Position numbers and translations under genes: made by a program. The notes beneath the pieces were generated by a model. The model had not been told where the DNA came from, ran no database searches, and saw only the letters and a program-made list of their open reading frames with translations. From contig CP136063.1 of the NCBI GenBank assembly GCA_032622095.1, positions 220,239,982 to 220,303,981 on the forward strand: a DNA stretch of 64,000 bases, given 5' to 3'. Numbering within the stretch: position 1 is the stretch's first letter; each line of letters opens with the position of its first letter. Source of the DNA: Siphonodentalium dalli. Its lineage: Eukaryota; Mollusca; Scaphopoda; Gadilida; Siphonodentaliidae. Below are positions 9,752-20,744 of this stretch, in pieces.

Positions 9752-11457
9752 GACAAGAGTTCGAGATGCAGAAGAATCTGAGGAATTTAGAATCGCCCGT
9801 CATGCTTGCAGCCGGCGATAAGTGTGGATGCTGTCCCTATGGTTACCATATCGACCTCAGCTTCCTCAACATCGCTCCCGACGAAGTGAGGAAACTCGAG
9901 AGGGTGAAAAGGAAGCGACGGAAACTCGAAAAATTCATGCAGAGTCATGATATGCCCGACTCTACAACAGTGAAACGTGACGTTGTTTTCTCAGCTGATT
10001 TGGTGGGAAATCGTGTGGATTACCAGTATGATCAACAGGCTACAAAGCGGCTGCTAAGCGATGTCGATACATCTGCTGACACTACTATCGAATCAATTGA
10101 CGTCATGATTAGAAACAAACCATCAATGTCAAGGTCATTTAGTTCGGAAAGTGACTATTCGTTTGGGACTATAAGTCCTAGTCCAGGACCTAGGATGAGT
10201 ACGAGTCAGAGATTTGTTACGGAGAAAACTGTCATGATTCAGAGATCGAAAACTCCCGAGGATGACAGCTCACATACCGCATTGTCATCCACATCTGAAA
10301 GGTCGGAGTCAATGAGTTCTCTATCGTCTGGTTCTAGCGATAAATCTGGTGCTAAATATAGTGTCTCGGCTGTCGCTCAGACAATAAATGGGTTTGACGT
10401 CAACCCAGATTTAACCGTCACAACGAATATTGGAAATTTTACGACGTTCACTTCAGCACAGTTGGCGGAAACGATGACGATGCATTTTCCTTCGGAGAAA
10501 GGCAGCCCTGGTGATATGTCTCATACAGTCGTCATTAGCAGAGCGTCACTGGAAGCTTTAAAAGAAGCTATGGCAGCTAGTTTAATAAAAATGCGTGAGC
10601 TAGAAGATCAGGTCAAGGCGATTCCTGTGCTCCAAGTTCGCATAAATGTGCTAAAGGAAGAGAAGCGATTACTAATGTTACAGATGAAAGCGAAAGATAG
10701 GAAACCGAACATGCGGAATGCTGCAGTTGGTGACGAGGATATAAGAACTCCTGTGCCTGTTATGATAACACAGTTACATGCAGCGCCACCTATGAGTGCG
10801 AAATCTCCACCTCCGTCAAGTATACCATTCAACTATCCGTCGTCGGCATCTGCTTTAAAATCGCCCCCGCCAACAGCTCCGAAACCTAAAGTACGATCAT
10901 TCGGCGTTGGTTACAACAGTGTTTGGGAACCTTACTATCTTCAGCCGGAACTCTCGCCAAGTTACACCATTCGAGATAACGGGCCTGTCAAAAACTATAT
11001 CATGAGCAAAGACATGGAGCCTTTATTCACAAAAGAACGCAATTCGGAAACGAAACATTTTCATGAGAAAGAGATTGTAGACACCCAAACTGTTGAAACT
11101 GTTATTTTAACACCAACGCATATAAATCTAAATTTAGCAAACTCTGCGCCCGTTTCTCCTCGGGTTGCCCTGAGAACAATTGGTGTAGGCGATGCTGATG
11201 TTAACGAAAAGTCCGATATGCATATTCATGAGAAGGAATTAAGGACAGTGGTTATTGGGGGTAATGCAAAGGTTCAACGTCGTAATGTGGGCATAGAGTG
11301 TAAAGTGCAGACGCGTGATGTAGGTGTTTCATTCGTAATGGATGAGGAGAAACCCAGAACAAGAACTGTCGGGATTAATGTAAACATTGGTCCATCTGCG
11401 TCGGTCTTGACATCGATGAGTATGAAGAGGGAGGAGATCACCACAGCCCTACAGCAA
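9752..11457 (+). CDS. KANK: KANK coding exon 2: KN motif and coiled coil
   Basis: This 1706-nt exon encodes residues 22-590. The acceptor is TTTTCTACAG (AG at 9750-9751) and the donor GTATGT at 11458. Near residue 47 lies CCPYGYHIDLSFL followed by a basic stretch (KRKRRKLEKF): the KN motif, which in vertebrate KANKs binds talin rod domain R7. Residues about 280-338 are heptad-like, contain LEDQVKAIPVLQVRINVLKE, and closely resemble the KANK coiled coil that binds liprin-beta1. Between and after these are Ser/Thr/Pro-rich segments, a Pro-rich run (SPPPSS, SPPPTAP), and repeated short motifs of the form R-[STND]-[VIF]-G-[VI] (RSFGVG, RTIGVG, RNVGIE, RDVGVS, RTVGIN) that continue into exon 3. 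The donor leaves phase 0. A cgcccgttt-type repeat begins about 30 bp into the intron. Confidence 0.95.
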
Positions 11458-11489
11458 GTATGTACTGTTTATATCCCGTTTTTATTTTA

Positions 11490-11780
11490 AATGGGACATA
11501 TAATATTATTGGTCTGTGCGTCCGTTTGTGCATCCATCCATTCACTTTTGGTTTCCGGATGATAGCTTTAGATGTCTCAAATTAATGGAATGAAATTTGG
11601 TATGTGGATTTACTAGCACAAAATACAGGTCAAGTTCCAATTCAGGTTTTATAGCTCTTTTGGTTGGAATTTGCACTCAATTTTTGATAAATTAAGAGTT
11701 CCGCATGCCAAATTTTCACTTGAGTTATGGCCATTTGTTGGAATTAACACAGGTATGCTCTTGTTAATTTGACCATTATA
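11490..11780 (+). repeat. cgcccgttt-type repeat right after exon 2
   Basis: Starts about 30 bp after the exon-2 donor (tattggtctgtgcgtccg), then gtttccggatgatagctt and atttggtatgtggatttact. Same family as 5247-5630. Confidence 0.6.
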
Positions 11781-11894
11781 TACACTGAACGACAAAGTAT
11801 GTTAATGGGTTAACGGCACAAGTGCTAGCGTGGCAGGATAACACTGTATGTGCTTGAATATAACGTGCCAGTCTGGGATTAGATTTAGATTAGA

Positions 11895-12145
11895 TTATTG
11901 ATTAGATTCTCCCATTCAGTTATAAGAGGATACATTGGAACTGTCTATTATTCATTTAGAGGGGTGTTAAGGAAATTTAAGCAGAAAACAGACAGAGAAA
12001 CAGATAAATACAAGTGCAGATCGAATGATACATATTAATTGGTGGGATATATTCAGATGATATGTTAAAAAAACAAATTAAATCTGGGATTTATTCACGG
12101 ATTCTAGGACGGGTGGTATGTAATAATCACAGAATGATACGTGTG
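11895..12145 (+). mobile_element. TTAA family D element, decayed
   Basis: ttctcccattcagttataag, attattcatttagaggggtg, aattggtgggatatattcag. Interrupted by the next element. Confidence 0.5.
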
Positions 12146-12260
12146 TTAATGGGTTTGTTGATATCACACTTGTGCCATCGCGGAGGGATATAACTCGAGG
12201 CTGCACCTCTCGTTCTATCCTTACACACTGTCACTAGTGCTGTATCAACAAACCCATTAA
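12146..12260. mobile_element. TTAA-flanked short hairpin
   Basis: TTAA-TGGGTTTGTTGATATC...gTATCAACAAACCCA-TTAA with a GC-richer loop. It shares its right TTAA with the following MITE. No coding capacity. Confidence 0.65.
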
Positions 12261-12475
12261 CCCTTTCATGATGGGAGCTGCACTGGTGCAGCATTAAAGA
12301 TCCTGTGCCAGTGCATTCTCTTATATATGCGAGTCTCCCATAGTGAGCTTCACATGTATAAGAGAATGCACTGGCTTACTAGGTCAAGGTAAATATTGTT
12401 TGGCCAATGAATTCTCTCTTATATATAAGAGAATGCATTGGCACAGGGTCCAGGCACCAGACATGGAATGGTTAC
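12257..12475. mobile_element. TTAA-family MITE
   Basis: TTAA-CCCTTTcatgatgggagctg, gtgccagtgcattctcttat module, second shortened module, right end atggaatggtta. Confidence 0.65.
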
Positions 12476-12757
12476 CGTTATACGTTTAACCCACATGGAG
12501 CCTTGCACAGATAGAAGCAAGCACTACAGAGTGTCGTCTGCTCCAGTCTGAGTGGGGCTCTCTATGGGTTATGCTCCAGTAACTTGTGTTGTTTTGTTCA
12601 TTTATTGCACACTGGTTTACTTTTTGCGAAATACAGCAAATTGCAAAGGATTTCTAAACATTCAATAACAACATTTGTCTTGTCCTTTGACAATATAAAA
12701 AGGTTACATCGACAAGGCACTCGCAGTGGGTAAATGTGTAAATAAGATATAAGTCTG

Positions 12758-13151
12758 TTAACCCTTTCTCATCGGCCCTAATTTACGGTATGTAGAGCCC
12801 TAAAAAAAAATATATATATAAAATAAAAAAATTCAGATTGTTTTTTGTTTGGGGGTTGAATTTTTTTTGGGTATGCTTAAGCATGCTATAGCGAATTTAA
12901 AAACAAACTGGATACAACCTTAGGGGCATGTTAAAACTATCACCAAGTATTCATAGTAATAATTTTGATGCCCATGAAAAACGTAAGATTCCCTGGCACT
13001 AAACATTAAAACAAATGATGAAAATTGTTAGGCCAATGCATTCTCTTATATATGCGAGGCGACCTATGGTCGACTCACATATATGAGAGAATGCATTGGC
13101 ACAGGGTATATGGGTTGATACAAAAATCGGACCTGGCACTGAAAGGGTTAA
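12758..13151. mobile_element. TTAA-flanked MITE with cggccctaattta arm
   Basis: TTAA-CCCTTTctcatcggccc...ggacctggcactgaaaGGG-TTAA. Contains gcttaagcatgctatagcga and one palindromic gccaatgcattctcttatat module. Related elements at 32668-33092 and 35333-35559. Confidence 0.7.
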
Positions 13152-13954
13152 AGCATCACCACTAAGAAGAACGTGGAGAAATAGATAAACTTTATTCTTA
13201 TAGTTCTCAAATAACGAAATTGCCTTTGATGAAATCATTGTTATGTAAACTAAACTGTTACAGTGATTTATCAACAAACATTGCTAATCGTTTAGTAAAT
13301 TTAAATATTTTAGTCTAAATATGATTTTCATAATATTTTTCAATGCCTTTACCTTTTCCAATTTTTACTGTTAAGTTTTTATTAAACTTTGGTATTTTAT
13401 TGGACTAATTTGACTTTTATCAGTAATTCCATATCAGTAATATTTACATAACAATAGCTTTGAAATGCATGATCTCATTATTGGAGAGTTATAAATAATG
13501 AAAAAAGTCAATCTTTTCTTTCATGTCAATTATGGGGAAATTTGGATTTTCGAATCTGGAGTCTGATTCGGTGTCAACATCAAATCACAATGGCGACATC
13601 GAATCAAATTTTTAATATTTGCAAGACCCTAGTGACGACTACCCCTTTCCTTACTGATCTTTAGCAAAATCTTTGTTTTGATCCCTGAAACTAAATGAAT
13701 GTTGGAAAGTTCTGTTTTTTTACAACAATATATATTGTTAAAAGGTGAAATTTGTATTTAGTCTCCATCTAACATTGGTCAGGATTCATGCACTATTCTG
13801 GAATCCTGGAAAAGCTATGGAATTTTATAATTGCAATTCCAGGCATGGAAAAATCTAGTAAATGGCATTATTTTTGTTTAGTATCGAAAAAGTAATTGAG
13901 AAGATGACGTTTGAATGTAGTCTTCATCTAATATTGTTCCCTTCTCTAATACAG
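13152..13954. other. Intron 2, 3' part
   Basis: AT-rich intron sequence up to the exon-3 acceptor. A frame running into exon 3 from 13862 is just open intron: the acceptor at 13953-13954 and the phase match to exon 2 fix the exon start at 13955. Confidence 0.6.
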
Positions 13955-16008
13955 GTGCTGCGGAAGAATTTGAGAAGTGTTGGTGTGAACTGCAGAATGA
14001 CGCCATTGATGCGTGACATCGGTGTTCAATTCCATCGCGAATCATTACGGACAATCGGTGTAGGTGACGACAGCATCAACGTTGATGTCTTACAGCAGAA
14101 ACACAGGCGGTCTGTTAGTACGAACACGCAAATGGATGTTCAAAATAGGTCAATGAATACAGATAAGGGTTGGAAGTTAGATGCATTCACGAACACTCCT
14201 CAGAAACAATTCCTGAACAAATTCACCTGGACTGGTCGATCTTCGCTTAGTAGCCGGAGTTCAGTTTCGGATTATGGTCCTACAACAACAGATACGACAC
14301 AGACAGATTTAAAAGTTTTTCAAATGATGGATGTGTACAAAAATGTTTCATCGAATACAGACCACGATTTTAGTGCTAGAAGTAACTTACACGAATCTGT
14401 TCCCAGACAGTCGTCAGTTGATCGTGGAAGTAGTGAGCATACTGTTGATTCATTTGTGTGTAATTTTTCCGATCGGGACAGGCATGGAGGAATACCACAT
14501 TCGGATAGCGGGATAATGGAAACGAGCATTGACGGTTCTGATTCTGATGTCATAACCAAGGAAAGTAGTTACAGAGTAGAGTCAGGAAATCGAAGGGAAA
14601 CATCTCCAAAGTCCACGACCGTCGTTACAACTCATTCGAGTCGAGATTCGGACGTTGCCGATCAACTAAGTGACCTTTATAAAATGCAATCTGGCCTTGG
14701 CAGACAAGGAGAAGTTAAAATGACGAGTCGATCAATGACAACAACTCGCAAAATGGATGGCGATGGTAATGTGACTGAAACAAGAACTGTTAATGACGGC
14801 GGAAATGAGTCTCGTGAAGTTATAAGCTCATCGTCGGCACCGCTAGTGTCTTCAGCCCGAGAGTTCAATCTGAGGTCCCCTTATTCTGTGAAGGAAACGA
14901 GCATTGACGGTTCAGATTCTGATGTCATAACCAAGGAGAGTAGTTATAGAGTAGAGTCAGGAAATCGAAGGGAAACATCTCCAAAGTCCACGACCGTCAT
15001 TACAACTCATTCGAGTCGAGATTCGGACGTTGCCGATCAACTAAGTGACCTTTATAAAATGCAAACTGGCCTCGGCAGACAAGGAGAAGTTAAAATGACG
15101 AGTCGGTCAATGACATCAACTCGCAAAATGGATGGCGATGGTAATGTGACTGAAACAAGAACTGTTAATGACGGCGGAAATGAGTCTCGTGAAGTTATAA
15201 GCTCATCGTCGGCGCCGCTAGTGTCTTCAGCCCGAGAATTCAATCCGAGGTCATCGTATTCTGTGAAAGAAACACGGACCGTCGTCCATCCTGATGGGTC
15301 AAAAACAACAACAGTAGTGCAAGATGGAGACAAAGATGTAACAACGCACCGTCGTGCAAGTGATGAGTTTTTCACATCTTCTAGCATTCCTGTTGTTTCT
15401 TCAACAAAACAATACAGCCCAGGGACGTCGTCGTATTCTGTGAAAAAAACGAGGACTGTTAAAAGTTCAGATGGGTCGACATACACGACCGTTATAGATA
15501 ACTCTGACGAAGCTTTACCTGTTTGCCTCGATGGGAAACATTGTGGAGAAGAAGAAGTTGTTTCGACCAATTTCTCATTTTCGCCAAATCAAGCACCTGG
15601 CAAATACTCGGTTAAAAGGACCGTTACTGTTGTAGGGTCTGATGGTAAATCAAAAACCACCGTCGTCCAAGCCGACGAAGAGGCTGATAGAGCAGAAATC
15701 TTAAAGCAAGAATTGGCAGGTCTGCAGAATGGATCAGCGACAATGAATGGGAGCGATTCAAATGATGAATCTGTTGACGGTAGGCGTGAGGTTATAACAT
15801 CAACAACAACACGATCTATTAAACGAACTCTCTCGGACAGCGAGTTGAACGGTGGTGAAGAAGAATCGCAATATAAAGATCTTCAGATGAACTCTCTTCC
15901 TCGCAAGCTTTCTGCTGGACAGACAGTGAAATCGATTATGAAGAAAAGTCATTCGGAACCTGCTGGCAGCAAGAGAGGAATAACGTTTGCTGAGAATGTC
16001 GTCGGAGG
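13955..16008 (+). CDS. KANK: KANK coding exon 3: long Ser/Thr-rich linker with tandem repeat
   Basis: This 2054-nt exon encodes residues 591-1275 (last codon split). The acceptor is CTCTAATACAG and the donor GTGAGT at 16009. It opens with more R-[SDT]-[VI]-G motifs (LRSVGVN, MRDIGV, LRTIGVGDD). Residues 779-903 and 904-1028 are a nearly identical 125-residue tandem pair (14519-14893 and 14894-15268). After them come three looser repeats of YSVK-x-TRTV...DGS...TTTVV. The end (SIMKKSHSEP...KRGITFAEN) resembles the conserved KANK segment just before the acidic stretch. The linker looks largely disordered: rich in Ser, Thr, Asp, Gly and Arg, with no predicted fold I recognise. A TTAA-family MITE starts 10 nt after the donor GT. 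Confidence 0.95.
14519..15268 (+). repeat. 375-bp coding tandem duplication within KANK exon 3
   Basis: Copies 14519-14893 and 14894-15268 differ at about 15 of 375 positions, keep the frame, and begin ETSIDGSDSDVITKESSYRV. Each encodes 125 residues. Confidence 0.95.
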
Positions 16009-16019
16009 GTGAGTTTTCC

Positions 16020-16290
16020 TTAACCCTTTCTGTACTGAATGGATTCTCCCATTCAGTTATAAAAGTATACATTGGAATGGCCTATTATTCATTTATAGGG
16101 ATGTACAGGTAATTAATAGATAGAATGACACAAGTGTGTGAACTGGTTAACGTTATTGCACGAGTTTGTTGTGTGGTGATAGTAAAACGAGAACTGTAGG
16201 TTCCAGTTTGACCTTGCATCACGACAAACACGTGCAATAACGTTAACATGTTCACTCTGAAGATTGTAGCTTGTAATATACTGAACATTA
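16020..16290. mobile_element. TTAA family D element with inner hairpin
   Basis: TTAA-CCCTTTctgtactgaatgg begins 10 nt after the exon-3 donor GT. It carries an inner hairpin gTTAACgttattgcacg...cgtgcaataacGTTAAC (16147-16244). The right end is unclear. Confidence 0.6.
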
Positions 16291-16865
16291 GCTTGATATT
16301 GTTTTATTTAATTGAACAAACATGTGCTTTATGTAGACTATACCTCATAATTTTGTGAAGAAATTTACTGTTACCATTCAGTTGACAACGCCAATGACGA
16401 CGTAATCTGTTTGTATTGTGCAAGAACAATACAAAACATTTTAGTGAACATTTTGAAATCTTCTGTATTTCGCAAATATAAACGAATGGGTGTGTAATAA
16501 AAGCAGATGACATATATTGAATGTATTATCTGAACATTACCTAATGGAACTACTCGTCAATGAGTACCATATTTACAAATCCATATAACCCACAAGTGGC
16601 AATTCCATTGGCATCAGATGACATTCGCCTCAACCACGAAATGGCGGAACTGTAAATTAAAATAAGGCATTATGATATTTCTCACAGCAACTACCAATTT
16701 CTTTTGACGTCTAACCAAATTTTTAGTTTTCCTTCGTTATTATAGTAGCCAAATTTCTCAGGCTTAAATTTGAGAAGTATTCTTTTTCTCGTAGATTTTA
16801 AAATTGTGCTTGTTTAATTAACTGCCTGCTCAGTGTAAACTGCCTGGTTAGCTTGTCAAAACAAT
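16290..16865. other. Intron 3, no gene seen
   Basis: AT-rich. A family D end fragment (tattatctgaacattaccta...tactcgtcaatgagta) is at 16525-16567; otherwise nothing was recognised. Confidence 0.5.
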
Positions 16866-16867
16866 AC

Positions 16868-17225
16868 ACAGTGGGCTAGCATCACTAAATTCACCCTCTG
16901 GGGACCTCATTCTGCCTGGGCCTCATATGCTTCACTATCAAAGTAACAATTTTTTTATTTTCTTTTGTCAGTTTCTTATTTAGTTTAGTTTCTCTATATC
17001 CCCAAATGGTAGACGACAAAGTCACAGTACATGATCGAGGTGCCCAATAGGTAAACATCACCATCTTGGAACTTAAATCTGTGTCTAGGTCTCCCTTAGC
17101 AGATGAATGCATGCAGAATGAGGTCCCCAGAGGATGAAATGGGTGATGCTAGCCCACTGTGCAGGGTAAATTAACCCTCTTGGGACCTCATTCTGCAAAT
17201 GACCAGCACTATATTTTGAAGCCTG
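16868..17225. mobile_element. hAT-like MITE family A, decayed
   Basis: Left part ctagcatcactaaattcacc...ctcattctgc, a 190-bp interior, then gcagaatgaggtccccagag ... aaatgaccagcactatattt. The interior (gtacctcgat-type strings) recurs in 20500-20640, 27550-27975 and 37703-38134. Confidence 0.6.
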
Positions 17226-17381
17226 GCTTTAATAAGGATTCAACTCATGTTGATATTTACTCCGCCAACAAATAGTAAGTTATTTCTTTGGATGTTGATT
17301 TCATAGTTGGGTCAAACCACGTAATCAACAAATAATAGATCGGCACGAATTAACAGGATTACAGTATTATTATTCATTTTA

Positions 17382-17715
17382 AAAACGTATTATGTACTTA
17401 TTTGGGTGCGTGAAACTAATAAGTTGGTATTCAGGTGCTATGCCAACTGGAGGAATGTAGCATTCTAGTAAAATCGCCGAAAATTTCAAACAAATCGACC
17501 TTACCACTTCATAGAAAACATCGTCTGAACTACGCACAATTGTAAATATTTACTTCTCGATTCTGGACGCAACTATCCACATTCACCATCGAGAGTCACT
17601 GTATTTAATTAATATATAATAATGACGGTGCTTGTTGTCAATTTGGATATAATATTTCTAAAATTTACTACTTTGAGCAATATTATTCTCCATTTCTATT
17701 TGATCACCCTACAGT
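17382..17715 (+). repeat. Interspersed repeat, also inverted at 46441-46760
   Basis: Contains ctatgccaactggaggaatg, accatcgagagtcactgtat and caatttggatataatatttc. The reverse complement of the same order is found inside the large element at 46441-46760. Confidence 0.65.
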
Positions 17716-17718
17716 AGT

Positions 17719-18640
17719 TTTTGTCCCCCGACGTTTCCGTCGGAGGACTATAGAAATGACCCTCGTCCGTCCGTCCGTCCGTCCGTCCGTCCGTCCGTCC
17801 GTGTGTCCGTGTGTCCGTGCGTCCGAGATTCGGGTACCTTCATGGTGTAATCAACTCCTCCTACAGTTTTAAACGTAGAGATTTGAAACTTTGGGATATT
17901 GTTCCTAACATGTTGGTGACTTGCAACATCTATATAGCTAATCAAAAATATAATTTTTTCCATATTTTTGGGGGGGGTATTCGACTTAGAAAATTTGGAA
18001 CATTTTTGCCTTTTGGATGAGATTGGGTACCTTCATGGTGTAATCAACTCCTCCTACAGTTTTAAATGTAGAGATTTGAAACTCTGGGATATTGTTCCTA
18101 ACATGTTGGTGATTTGCAACATCTATATAGCTAATAAAAAAAATCATTTTTTCCATATTTTTGGGGGGTTTTCGACTTAGAAAATTTGGAACATTTTTGC
18201 CTTTTGGATGAGATTGGGTACCTTCATGGTGTAATCAACTCCTCCTACAGTTTTACAGGTAGAGATTTGAAACTCTGGGATATTGTTCCTAACATGTTGG
18301 TGATTTGCAACATCTATATAGCTAATAAAAAAAATCATTTTTTCCATATTTTTGGGGGGTTTTTGACTTAGAAAATTTGGAACATTTTTGCCTTTTGGAT
18401 GAGATTGGGTACCTTCATGGTGTAATCAACTCCTCCTACAGTTTTAAATGTAGAGATTTGAAACTCTGGGATATTGTTCCTAACATGTTGGTGATTTGCA
18501 ACATCTATATAGCTAATATTTTGTTTATGGAGTTATTAACCCTTTTCGACTTAGAAAATTTCAACATTTTTTTTAAATTTCTTTAACAAAGCGGCATCGA
18601 CTTGCCATGTTGTCGGGGGACACTGTGGTCTGCTGACCTT
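17719..18640 (+). mobile_element. tcccccgac element with (TCCG)n and four ~192-bp tandem units
   Basis: Head gtcccccgacgtttccgtcg, then (tccg)n, then about four units (gagattgggtaccttcatgg...), tail gtcgggggacactgtggtct. TCCCCCGAC/GTCGGGGGA form inverted ends. This is the layout of pearl/Helitron-like tandem-repeat elements described in molluscs. The periodic open frames inside are a by-product of the 192-bp (64-codon) unit. Confidence 0.75.
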
Positions 18641-18666
18641 TTATTCACATTACTTTAAACTTTTAG

Positions 18667-18882
18667 AGACACGACAGGTTCTGAGACGACTGATGAAGAG
18701 GATGAGGTTGAGGAGGAAACGGGAGAGAAGTCCGACTCGGAAGAGAGTGAGTCTGAACAGAGCTACGATGAGGGTTCTTACGACAGCAGACAAGGCCAAA
18801 TAGTCTACACCTGCAAAGATGACGAGAAGATTGCTCAAGGCGCGCCAGGAGCGGTCATGTTTGATCAAAATATCAGAGACAC
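18667..18882 (+). CDS. KANK: KANK coding exon 4: acidic stretch
   Basis: It encodes residues 1275-1347. The acceptor is AACTTTTAG (AG at 18665-18666), the donor GTAAGT at 18883. Phases match both neighbours (GG|A Gly; AC|G Thr). The protein is strongly acidic (EEDEVEEETGEKSDSEESES), as in the equivalent part of vertebrate KANK1, then continues YTCKDDEKIAQGAPGAVMFD. The candidate branch point CTGAC at 18633-18637 lies in the tail of a repeat element (17719-18640). A decayed copy of the last 60 nt of this exon is found about 1 kb downstream. Confidence 0.9.
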
Positions 18883-18889
18883 GTAAGTA

Positions 18890-19755
18890 CTATTTATCTT
18901 AATAAATTAGGGGATCGACTAAAACGCAGAATGGGACGATGGGCCGGGACTGTATTGGGACGGTATTAGAAAATGCAGAACAATGACTAGAACGCAGAAC
19001 AGTGAAGATGGGAGGGGACAAAACCAGATGTTTATCAATAATACAACATGTTGGAGCACCAAAATGGTTTTAAATAGTTGGCATTAACATGACGTACAGG
19101 AAACAATGATTTAATGGTCATATTCACCAACACAAATCACGTAGTATCAGCTAAAAATAGACACACCGAAAATAGGCCATTTGGTAACAGACAGGACGAA
19201 AATGTAAACATCAAAATCACTCCATGAATTCATATTTCCCTGTCCCACGGTGATATTTATGAACAAATTGTTAGATTAATATATTCCCGTCCAATTCTGC
19301 GTTTTATCTCAAATAAATTAAACGACTCGATAGCTTCCGATATTTTGTATCCTGGATGACAACAAGCATTAACCTGGTTGGTTGGCAACTGTGAATGCAC
19401 GTGAGTTGTGCACCAACTCGCTTTGTTTCAAAAACATTGATTTATACGGATTTATACGGGCAATTGGCATAAATTATTTCTATTATCTTTACAGCATCCA
19501 ATATATACATCTGTCATTTCAAAATATATTTCTGGTGATAATGGCGTAAAATTGCTTGAATTCTACAAAAAGAGCAATGTTTTGATTCAACATGTACAAC
19601 ATGTACAACAGACCTATTTTGACACAGTGAATCATTGAATATGTAATACTTCGTAGTGGCACATAATGACGTCAACTCTGCAGTGTACTATTTTATCCGT
19701 GAAATGACATAATTCCTCCGCCAAAGTACTTTTTATTTAAATTTCTGTTGAATGA
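18890..19755. other. Intron 4, 5' part
   Basis: AT-rich, with cgcagaat/attctgcgtttta inverted strings at both sides of 18920-19305 (aaaacgcagaatgggac and cgtccaattctgcgtttt), possibly an old hairpin element of about 390 bp. No coding sequence seen. Confidence 0.5.
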
Positions 19756-19770
19756 ATTGTAAGATAAATT

Positions 19771-19892
19771 GGTTATCACCACTCTTTAGTTTCCCGAGAT
19801 CGGTATTCAAGTCATGTTACCTTCTCTGCACCAAATACTGCCCAGAGAAGTCAGCTCAACTTGAATACGGATCTCGGAAACCCAAGCGGGGG
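19771..19892 (-). mobile_element. Hairpin element next to the exon relic
   Basis: ggttatcaccactctttagt...gagatcggtattcaag...cttgaatacggatctcgg. The inverse-orientation relative is at 62818-62970; homology also covers flanking aatttatcttacaattc. Confidence 0.65.
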
Positions 19893-19906
19893 ATTGATAA
19901 GCTATA

Positions 19907-19964
19907 TATGACAAGAAGATTGCATCCAGAAGCGATTATGTTTTATCAAAATACCAGCGACACA
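19907..19964 (+). pseudogene. Decayed copy of the 3' end of KANK exon 4
   Basis: This segment aligns to exon 4 positions 18819-18882. The match is atgac-agaagattgc, a short deletion, then 38 nt with only about six mismatches through ccag-agcg...tcaaaata..cag.gacac. The frame is still open (YMTRRLHPEAIMFYQNTSDT against YTCKDDEKIAQGAPGAVMFD). Homology stops where the donor should be: one base later comes the TTAA of a MITE (19965-20228), so no splice donor remains. Upstream it abuts a hairpin element (19771-19892). Confidence 0.75.
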
Positions 19965-20228
19965 TTAACACTTTCTTGACCGGAGCTGCGCTGGTGCAGC
20001 GTTCAAGATCATGTGCCAGTGCATTCTCTTATATATGCGAATCTCCCATTGGGAGCCTTGCATATATAAGAGAATTGCACTGGCTGACAATGTCAAGGTA
20101 AATATTATTAGGTCAATGTATTCTCTTATATATTCGAGGCTCACTATGAGAGACTCACATATATAAGAGAATGCATTGGCACAGGCTTTTCGCAAAATTT
20201 CAGGAAGCTCCAGTCACGGAAGGGTTAA
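19965..20228 (+). mobile_element. TTAA-family MITE bounding the exon relic
   Basis: TTAA-CACTTTcttgaccggagctg...gctccagtcacggaaGGG-TTAA with two palindromic modules. Its left TTAA lies one base after the last exon-4-like base. Confidence 0.75.
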
Positions 20229-20502
20229 TACCATTTGAGTAACATTATAAGGTATTGTGATGACTGATGTTGACAGCTTGGAGTTTAGTTTGAACCGTTT
20301 CCATGACTATGTTGAACATAAGGTCCAAGTTGTGAATGTCACACCATGTTACTATTTCAGTTGTTATGATAATAATTGATCACTTGTCAGTGTTGGTTAT
20401 GGATGGGAGATCACTCTAAAGTGACTTAGTGCCAGTTTGCCAGTCAAAGGGAATGAACTCTAATTTATATCTTTTTAATTTATATATATTTTTTTATACC
20501 CC

Positions 20503-20640
20503 CAAGCCTTGAAATAGAGGGTCTGTCATTTGCAGAATGAGGTTCCCAGAGAGTGAGTTTAGTAACGCTACCCTACACAGCAGGCTGGCATCACAAAATT
20601 CACCCTCTGGGGACCTCATTCTGTTTAGACTTCATCTTAG
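20503..20640. mobile_element. hAT-like MITE family A, right end lost
   Basis: CAAGCCTTGAAATAGagggtctgtcatttgcagaa... to ...ccctctggggacctcattct. It runs into an A-rich segment at 20643. Confidence 0.6.
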
Positions 20641-20744
20641 GCCAAAAAAAAAAAACATCTGTGTTTCCGGTTTCCCGACCTACCTGCCGAAATTGGGCCG
20701 ACCTGGATTTGTTTTTGAACATTTTCCACACAAAAATAAATAAA

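Noticed and set aside
9766-9768. ATG at 9766 as KANK start
   Set aside because: The frame continues upstream to a good acceptor (9750-9751) whose phase fits the 64-nt exon with a strong ATG at 6828. It remains possible as a second start.
13862-13954. Upstream extension of the exon-3 frame to an ATG at 13862
   Set aside because: A strong acceptor at 13953-13954 and exact phase match with exon 2 show that this is intron.
15052-15570. 172-codon minus-strand frame
   Set aside because: Antisense shadow of KANK exon 3, including its tandem repeat.
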